DNA of 60,000 nt from Lineus longissimus (lineage: Eukaryota; Nemertea; Pilidiophora; Heteronemertea; Lineidae), in NCBI RefSeq assembly GCF_910592395.1, contig NC_088318.1, forward strand, positions 2,544,001 through 2,604,000, in the 5' to 3' direction. The notes under the pieces are model-generated. The model ran no database searches. It saw only the letters and a program-made list of their open reading frames with translations, and had not been told where the DNA came from. Position 1 is the first letter of the stretch, and every line of letters begins with the position of its first letter. Positions 54,033-60,000 of the stretch are shown here, in pieces. Made by a program: the position numbers and the translations under genes.

Positions 54033-55021
54033 GGGTAGTTGTAAAACAAGAAACACAGAAACGAAACAGAAACACAGAAACACAGAAACGAAACGCAGAA
54101 ACCAGTCTTGTGGCGAATTCTGGTCTGCAGACTCCATCTTGTTGCCATGGTTGTGGCCGCGAACGCGGGTGTAACTAAAACTGGTATTCAGTCGGAATGG
54201 AAGGAGGAATGCTCATTTCCCAATACCCCTTTTAGCCTCATCAACGTGTGCGCAGATTGGCAGCATCCGGCCTTGATCGTGCCAATACACTACATGTATG
54301 TACTACACGGCGTAAATAGAAAATAGTCCTTCGAATAGCGAGTCCTGTTCTTTTGTACATTCCATGGCCTGTGCACGACACTAGGCTGAACTTCCCTACT
54401 GCAACCTCATTAACATAAACAGATATTTAAAGGGACTATTTAAAGGCAGCAGCTGGGCAGGCAAGATTGAGTTACTCCAATTCCAAGTCTAGTGCCCGCC
54501 CCCCCCCCCCACTTTACTCTATTCTAGTCGCCAAAGTTGGTCTCTCACGTCTCACATAACGTCGAAATGATTCACCCATGTACTGGTACCGTACCTTGCA
54601 TTTAGTGCTGCATCAGACGGGATTTGTAGGATGATCCTGGTACTTCATGTAAATTGAACACTACAAGGCAAGATGTTGCACTGCACCTTCATTTAAAATT
54701 ACATGCTGTAGGAATCGAATCGAACCTACCAAAGTACTACACCACCACCTCAAAAGACTTCACCCATATCGTGCCGCCCCCTCCCCCCCCAAGTTGCTCC
54801 ATGTATCCCCTCAACAACTCTATTGCATTCCGGCTGGCCGCAACCCACCAACCTCAGATTTTACTTTTAAACGACAATAACAACGGATTGGGCAAGGAAA
54901 GTATCGGCGTGCCGCTTGATTCCAACTTTTATGAAAACCCGTTTGATTTTCGTTTCTGCGTTTCGTTTCTGCGTTTCTGTGTTTCTGTTTCGTTTCTGTG
55001 TTTCTTGTTTTACAACTACCC
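54033..55021. mobile_element. Non-autonomous MULE-like element with 9-bp target duplication
   Basis: A 989-bp insertion. The target duplication is TACATATAC at 54,024-54,032 and 55,022-55,030. Terminal inverted repeats of about 70 bp start GGGTAGTTGTAAAACAAGAA and continue as repeats of AAACACAG and AAACGAAACAG; the right end is the reverse complement. TIRs starting with G and a 9-bp duplication are typical of Mutator-like elements. No transposase is encoded. The interior includes C-rich runs and unrelated sequence. Because the TIRs are made of short repeats, both strands give the same artificial reading frame. Confidence 0.85.
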
Positions 55022-55093
55022 TACATATACTTCCAAAAGCTCCACGTGTGCCCATTGTTACATCACCGGTGTGAAGGTTCGCACGGCCAAGCA

Positions 55094-55260
55094 CCAGGCT
55101 TATATCATCATAATCAAACTATATCAAACAGCCTAGAAACCAGGCTTATCATCCAAATCACAATATATCAAACAGCCTAGAAACCAGGCTTATCATCCGA
55201 ATCACAATATATCAAACAGCCTAGAAACCAGGCTTATCATCTGAATCACAATATATCAAA
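55094..55260. repeat. 44-bp tandem repeat (about 4 copies)
   Basis: Copies start CCAGGCTTAT at 55,094, 55,140, 55,184 and 55,228, each ending ATATATCAAACAGCCTAGAAA. It lies at the 3' edge of element A. Confidence 0.92.
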
Positions 55261-55533
55261 CACGAATACAATGTTAACTTTTGAACAAACTTACCCCACA
55301 ACTTCGTTCTACCATAATATACATCCTACCATTCTAAACTCCACCCTAATACTGACTAAAGCTAAAACTCCAACCTTAAAACCTACTTAAAACATATTTA
55401 CACAACAACGCACTCACCCAATAACTCAGTCACACAATAGCACCATTCAACTCTTAAAATTACCCTATATACACCATTCAACTATTACAACACCATAATT
55501 ATTCACCATGGTCGGTCATCGGTCAATTCGTTA
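55261..55533 (-). other. AC-rich sequence, possible 3' LTR region of element B
   Basis: No gene is seen. On the minus strand a purine-rich string (GAGATGGGGGATA) is followed at 55,533 by TGTAACGAATTGACC, which would suit a polypurine tract and LTR start for element B. No matching second LTR copy was found in the window, so this is tentative. Confidence 0.35.
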
Positions 55534-55615
55534 CATATCCCCCATCTCAGGGGAAAAAAAGGGGATCTCAAAAAGATTCAACTTTTTCGCAGAATTCAGA
55601 TTCGAGACAGTTTCT

Positions 55616-56035
55616 CTAAGTCCGACTAAGGTAATCAGCTCCTACGTTGTCAACCCCCCTAATGGCTCTCACATTGAACCGATAGGGCTGCAACAACAGT
55701 GCCCACCTCATGAGTCTACTGTTACTAGCCTTGTTTCTTTTCAGAAACGTCAGAGGTTGGTGATCTGTCTCCAAAATGAACTCAACTCCATATAGATACC
55801 TGTGGAACTTGTGAACACCCCACACCACCGCTAAGCACTCCAACTCAACAGTTGCATAGTTCTGTTCTCTGGGCAGTAACTTTTTACTGGCATAGGCAAT
55901 GGGTAACGTCACGCCATCCACTACTTGCAGCAGCACAGCACCAAGTCCCTTGTCAGACGCGTCTGTCCGAAGAATAAACATCTCATTCAATGCTGGTAGT
56001 CTCAGAATGGGCTTTGAACAAAGCGCCCGGGGTCG
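55616..56035 (-). CDS. RNase H remnant of element B
   Basis: Minus strand, in a different frame from the upstream ORF. It has the end of the RT connection (ALCSKPILRLP) and a full Ty3-type RNase H: ILRTDASDKGLGAVLLQ, VELECLAVVWGVHKF, ETDHQPLTFL and GADYLSR. The join to the upstream ORF at about 56,030-56,036 lacks the RT palm and the YxDD box, an out-of-frame deletion of most of RT. The ATG given by the frame is not a likely natural start. Confidence 0.85.
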   Translation of the reverse strand, partial: RPRALCSKPILRLPALNEMFILRTDASDKGLGAVLLQVVDGVTLPIAYASKKLLPREQNYATVELECLAVVWGVHKFHRYLYGVEFILETDHQPLTFLKRNKASNSRLMRWALLLQPYRFNVRAIRGVDNVGADYLSRT

Positions 56036-59000
56036 AACACTGTGATCTGGTTTATCCGACGAAAGTCGATGCAAAACCTGTTGCTCCCGTCTTTCTTCTT
56101 CACGATCACGACTGGTGATGAGTAAGGTGAATCACATGGCTCGATTACTCCCATATCCAACATATTCTCGATCTCATGCTTCACAACCTCAACCATGCTA
56201 AATGGAATAGGGTAGGGGCGAACTCTCACCGGATCTGACGTGGTCAATCGGACATCATGACTCAACACTGTAGTCCTCCCTGGTGAATCAGTTAGTACAT
56301 CTTGATAGCTACACAGTATCTCCTTTACCTCCTCAATCTGTTCTGGCCTCAAATCACCACAGATGTGGACATCTTCCATGGTTTCACCCACTTTGTCTAC
56401 CACTTGGTCCTCTAACCTTGGTAGCTGAGTCTCTACCTCTGGGGGTTCTGCCTCAACACTCTCTAAAACCACAGCGTACTGCTCTTCTCCATCCTCCACT
56501 ACAACTGCAACTTGATCTCGTGCACGTGGAATATATTGCTTCAACATGTTTATGTGGAAGGTCCTCTCTTTCCCATCCATCATCAGTCTATAGTCCATGG
56601 CATTAATCTTCTTAACAACCTTGTAAGGGCCTCGCCATTGCATCAGCAGCTTGTTGGCGTTAATGGGTAACAGTACCAACGCCTCATCACCCTCACTCAT
56701 CTGGCGTACTCTAGTGCGCTTGTCAAAATACTGCTTCTGTTTCTTGGCTGCCCCCTTCAGATTGTCTTGTGCCAACTTCAATGTCTCCTCCAGACGGTTC
56801 CTCAGATCGAACACGTACTGGTATGTAGTTTTCACCTCCTGGTCCAAGTCCTCTTGTGACCATAACTGTCTAAGTATAGACAGTGGTCCCCGCACTGACC
56901 GTCCGTACAGGAGTTCAAATGGGGAAAATCCGGTACTATCTTGCGGAACTTCTCGGTAGGCAAATAGCAGAGGGTTGATATATCTATCCCAATCCTTCGG
57001 ACGCTCAGCACACATTTTCTTGAGCATCTGCTTGAGCGTTCCATTGAACTTCTCCACTAAGCCATTACACTGGGGATGGTATGGTGTAGTTGTAGTTCGC
57101 TGGAAAGATAGTAGTCTGCTCACTTCCTTCATCAAATCAGCGATAAACTGCGAACCTAAGTCGGTCAGTATTTCTTCAGCCACACCCAGTCGACTGTAAA
57201 TATCAACTAAAGCCTCCGCCACCCGTTCTGTCTCAATCTTAGGTAGTGCGATTGCTTCCGGGTACCTGGTTGCGTAGTCCATGAATGTAAGGATGTAGCG
57301 GTTGCCTCTGTCAGTTGGCGGAAACAGGGGTCCAATCAAATCCAGAGCCACACGCTCAAAAGGTGAACCCATCAACGGCATCTTTCCTAGTGGCACCTTT
57401 AGAACCCTGCCCTTCGGGATAAAGCGCTGGCATAGGTCACAGGAACGGCAGTAACGAGTCACTTCTGACTGTATCCCAGGCCAGTAGAACTCGTCCAATA
57501 CTCGATGATAGGTCTTCCTGCGGCCTAAATGCCCTGCCATGAGAGAGTCATGGGCCAAGTACATCACCTTGACACGGAACTTCACTGGCAGCAGGAGCTG
57601 AAGATACTCCTTTCCATTGTCCACTCTTGGCGAAACAAACTTTCGATACAACAGCGATTTCTTATATCTGTAAGATGTCACCGCCCCATACTTGTTCCGC
57701 TTTTGCGTTCCATCCTTTGGATATTGGTGGAACTTGGTAAGTGAAGGATCAGTTGCCTGTTCGATCCGGAATATTTCCTTGTCTTCCAGGTCACCAACTA
57801 TTTTCGGTACTCTAAGTGGCTTCAAATCCATCTTCTCACGCTTTTTCTGTGCTCGAGTCAATACCGCTGCAACTGTCCAATCGAGATCCGGGTCTCCGGG
57901 TTCCCTTGCCCCTTCGATGTTACCAATTATGATGTCATACAACGGCTTCTCCATGCACATCGCCTCAACCTTCCCCTTATAGAAGGGTGTGTCAACGGCC
58001 ACTGCAGCCATCGGAACTGTCAAGGTCGATCCATCTATGAGGGTACATCGCTGAGTCGTTCCTAAGTAACGGGCCGGATCAACCAAGTCCTTCCTAATAA
58101 CAACTCCACTGCACCCAGTGTCTCTCAACACCTTTAGCACCGCGGGATGTCCGTCAATTTTCCCTGAGTGGACCGGCATACTATTCAGGCCACCACCTGT
58201 GTGAGTAATTGACGATGAGCAGTTTGTGGATATGAGGGTTGGGTTCCCACCAGTGACGGAATTGAGAACTGAACCCGTCGTTGGAGTCACTCCCATACAG
58301 TATGACACCTCATGATCAGAGGCTTCACCCCCGCTGGAATCCATCTCAGTAGGCTGTCCCTCAGCTCTCATACTTGCTGCTGCAAGTCGAGTATGACAAA
58401 ACCTGGCTATGTGACCAATTTTACCACAGTAGTTACATTTCCTCGTATCCTTATAAAAGCTACCCTGTTTCTGACCAAATGATGAATCTGATCTGTTTCC
58501 AGCACTGTTAGCAGTTGGAGTGTTCCTCAAAGAGACCTGCTTTACTTGTTCAGGCTGCCTGGGATCTGGCCCGAACGTTGCTCTAGGCCGGTAAAGAATA
58601 TTCAGGATGTTACCTCCCCTTGCCTCTCTGTACTGATCAGCTAATATTGCCATACCCTTGACAGAGTTTGGGACTCTCTCCCGTAAGAATAGCTTTAACT
58701 CTGGTGCACAGACACGGAGAAACTGTTCTCGCATAAACAGGTCAACGATTCCCTCAAAAGTTGCACTCGCTTTCGCCAACTCCTGCCATCGGTCTAAATA
58801 GTTCCTTAGGCGAGTGGTAAACTGTCCAAAGGTTTCCCCTGCGTCTGGCTTGGCTGACCGAAACCTCTTCTGAAAACCATCCACGGTCAAATCAAAACGG
58901 ACCAACAGCGCCTCCTTCAACTTCTGGAAATCCATGGCCTCAGTCGATGAGAGGCGGGAGTAGACCTCTAATGCTTTTCCCTTCAGCAGGGCCCCAAGAT

Positions 59001-59424
59001 TTACACCCCATTGGTCTTTGTCCCACGATTGGGCCTCTGCATAACGCTCAAAACGATGAAGATAGGCATCCATGTCATCCTTTGTCTCGTCAAATGTGGG
59101 AAGTCTCGGAGTCTTTGGCGTAACTTTGGTGGTGCTGGTGGTGGTCTTAGCTGTTGACACTGCCAGTTTCTGTTGCTCCTGTAATAATTCCAACCGCCGC
59201 TGATGCTCAAGTTCTCGTTCCTTCCTATCTTCCTCACGCTCACGATCCTTCTGCTCCCTCTCTTTCTCTCTCCTCTCAGCCTCTCTCTCCTCTCGTTCTT
59301 TCTCCCTCTCGGACACCCGTTCTTCTCGCTCAGCATTTTGCTGTTCCGTCACAAATGCCTTCAAATCCTTGGCGGTTAACCCCATCTCTTTTCCCAACTG
59401 GGTAAGCTCCTTCAATCTTTCCAT
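56002..59424 (-). CDS. gag-pol: Gag-protease-integrase-partial RT of element B
   Basis: A 1,140-residue frame on the minus strand. Residues 25-90 are a charged, coiled-coil-like stretch (REKEREEREAERR). The capsid lies at about 110-270, with a SCAN-like second half: FQKRFRSAKPDAGETFGQF, then a FMREQFLRVCAPELKLFLRE pattern. The zinc knuckle is CNYCGKIGHIARFC (about 328-341). The protease motif DTGCSG starts at about 435. The integrase HHCC module begins near 623 (HDSLMAGHLG to CDLCQ), with catalytic D, D, E near 693, 753 and 790. A GPY/F-type module WRGPYKVV...NMLKQYIPR lies near 930-965. RT starts near 1068 (PYSSPVVIVKKKDGSNRFCI) and breaks off after DFRRINQITVFDP; the last residues are out of frame. 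No chromodomain is seen. Confidence 0.9.
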   Translation of the reverse strand: MERLKELTQLGKEMGLTAKDLKAFVTEQQNAEREERVSEREKEREEREAERREKEREQKDREREEDRKERELEHQRRLELLQEQQKLAVSTAKTTTSTTKVTPKTPRLPTFDETKDDMDAYLHRFERYAEAQSWDKDQWGVNLGALLKGKALEVYSRLSSTEAMDFQKLKEALLVRFDLTVDGFQKRFRSAKPDAGETFGQFTTRLRNYLDRWQELAKASATFEGIVDLFMREQFLRVCAPELKLFLRERVPNSVKGMAILADQYREARGGNILNILYRPRATFGPDPRQPEQVKQVSLRNTPTANSAGNRSDSSFGQKQGSFYKDTRKCNYCGKIGHIARFCHTRLAAASMRAEGQPTEMDSSGGEASDHEVSYCMGVTPTTGSVLNSVTGGNPTLISTNCSSSITHTGGGLNSMPVHSGKIDGHPAVLKVLRDTGCSGVVIRKDLVDPARYLGTTQRCTLIDGSTLTVPMAAVAVDTPFYKGKVEAMCMEKPLYDIIIGNIEGAREPGDPDLDWTVAAVLTRAQKKREKMDLKPLRVPKIVGDLEDKEIFRIEQATDPSLTKFHQYPKDGTQKRNKYGAVTSYRYKKSLLYRKFVSPRVDNGKEYLQLLLPVKFRVKVMYLAHDSLMAGHLGRRKTYHRVLDEFYWPGIQSEVTRYCRSCDLCQRFIPKGRVLKVPLGKMPLMGSPFERVALDLIGPLFPPTDRGNRYILTFMDYATRYPEAIALPKIETERVAEALVDIYSRLGVAEEILTDLGSQFIADLMKEVSRLLSFQRTTTTPYHPQCNGLVEKFNGTLKQMLKKMCAERPKDWDRYINPLLFAYREVPQDSTGFSPFELLYGRSVRGPLSILRQLWSQEDLDQEVKTTYQYVFDLRNRLEETLKLAQDNLKGAAKKQKQYFDKRTRVRQMSEGDEALVLLPINANKLLMQWRGPYKVVKKINAMDYRLMMDGKERTFHINMLKQYIPRARDQVAVVVEDGEEQYAVVLESVEAEPPEVETQLPRLEDQVVDKVGETMEDVHICGDLRPEQIEEVKEILCSYQDVLTDSPGRTTVLSHDVRLTTSDPVRVRPYPIPFSMVEVVKHEIENMLDMGVIEPCDSPYSSPVVIVKKKDGSNRFCIDFRRINQITVFDPGRFVQSPF

Positions 59425-60000
59425 CCTTACTCGTTACACCCAAACTTTAGAACAAAATAAATTATATCTAGTTTAAGTGGAAAAAACAATACGACCTGAA
59501 ACACAATGACCTGGAATATAATGACGTGCAGTGTAATGACCTGAACCAGAACACTCAAACCGAATTTATTCCCTACTTCAAGTTACCCTCGCACTTTCAC
59601 CAACATCCGCACTCGCTTCCACTCATCATCCGACCTGTACTATAATATCACCACAATCCTGGTAAACATTCAACTCTAGGACCAATACAAACTCATAACA
59701 TCTTCAAACTCTATAGTATAAAATGAACATATATACATACACCAATAATATCTTCAGCAAAACCACCTCAACTCTACCCCACTTTCAAAATTTGTAACTA
59801 AAGATGTGGGTTCCTCTTAACACACCAACATTACATAAATAGCGTACCAAATTCAAATCAAAACGCAGGGTGGTCACGTCTTTCAATCTCCAGTTAAAAT
59901 AGTTTTAAATATATGCAGCAATTATGAAATATTATACACCTCTCTGCCCCAATACAAACACATACAAGATGAAATAATGATATCACACGTTATAACACAC
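59425..60000 (-). other. Upstream region of element B (leader, perhaps LTR)
   Basis: AT-rich sequence 5' of the element B gag start on the minus strand. It includes short repeats of AATGACCTG (59,490-59,560 on the + strand). No ORF, no clear primer-binding site, and no match to the other side of element B that would prove an LTR. The element may continue beyond the window. Confidence 0.4.

Larger units (their letters stand above)
50135..55072 (+). mobile_element. Ty3-like retroelement A, no integrase, split by a later insertion
   Basis: Contains gag, a nucleocapsid segment, protease, reverse transcriptase and RNase H in + orientation, each reading block shifted by -1 from the one before. No integrase HHCC or DDE pattern follows or precedes RT, and no tyrosine recombinase is seen. 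No LTR pair was found, so the outer limits given are those of the coding part. A 989-bp MULE-like element lies near the 3' end. The apparent frame break near 50,940 and the altered RT motif suggest an old or defective copy. Confidence 0.75.
55534..59424 (-). mobile_element. Gmr1-like Ty3 retrotransposon B, RT mostly deleted
   Basis: On the minus strand, in order: capsid, zinc knuckle, protease, integrase, start of RT, then RNase H. Integrase ahead of RT is the hallmark of the Gmr1-like group of Ty3 elements, whose capsid also gave rise to the vertebrate SCAN domain. RT motifs after about 56,030 are missing and the frame changes there, so this copy cannot replicate alone. Boundaries are those of the coding part plus a possible polypurine tract. 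Confidence 0.85.

Noticed and set aside
54108-55136. Frames inside the MULE-like element (both strands give VVVKQETQKRNRN)
   Set aside because: They arise from the inverted AAACACAG repeats of the TIRs; no transposase motif.

Overview
The window looks like nuclear DNA of a marine invertebrate animal, most likely a lophotrochozoan or an invertebrate deuterostome. Evidence: a many-exon gene with short GT-AG introns whose product is a clear RNF213/mysterin orthologue, a BEL/Pao retrotransposon (a class known from animals), a Gmr1-like Ty3 element, and abundant dispersed repeats and minisatellites. The species cannot be fixed from the sequence alone.

Layout. 1-18,502 is a block of large tandem repeats: parts of five head-to-tail macro-units (about 2.1 to 4.9 kb each). 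Each complete unit has two about 300-bp subrepeats, a CRE-rich segment, a 58-bp minisatellite array and a tail with a polyadenylation signal. An apparently very young BEL/Pao element (524-8,414; two 783-bp LTRs, one intact 1,778-residue ORF, 5-bp target duplication) sits at a unit junction. A 1,099-bp fold-back element of TU type (11,999-13,097) sits inside a tandem CRE motif of unit 2.

18,704-47,469 (+ strand) holds 55 exons, about 11 kb of coding sequence, of an RNF213-like giant AAA+ ATPase/E3 ligase. They run from a CBM20-like N-terminal domain through the stalk, the AAA ring (intact Walker motifs in AAA3 and AAA4) and into the E3 shell. The extreme N-terminus and the RING region are not in the window. 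Of 54 exon junctions, 52 chain in phase with ordinary splice sites (one GC-AG). A decayed duplicate of one exon carries a 1-nt frameshift. Introns carry several minisatellites and small MITE-like repeats.

47,470-60,000 is a transposon-rich stretch, perhaps an intron of the same gene or its disrupted 3' side. It holds a hairpin-ended dispersed repeat with a (CGTC)n tract, a Ty3-like element with gag, NC, protease, RT and RNase H but no integrase (50,135 to about 55,070, itself split by a 989-bp MULE-like element with a 9-bp target duplication), and on the minus strand a Gmr1-like Ty3 element (about 55,534-59,424). The last has integrase ahead of RT, a SCAN-like capsid, and most of its RT deleted.

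How the parts relate: the RNF213-like gene is the only host gene recognised. Everything else is repeat or mobile DNA around and within it.
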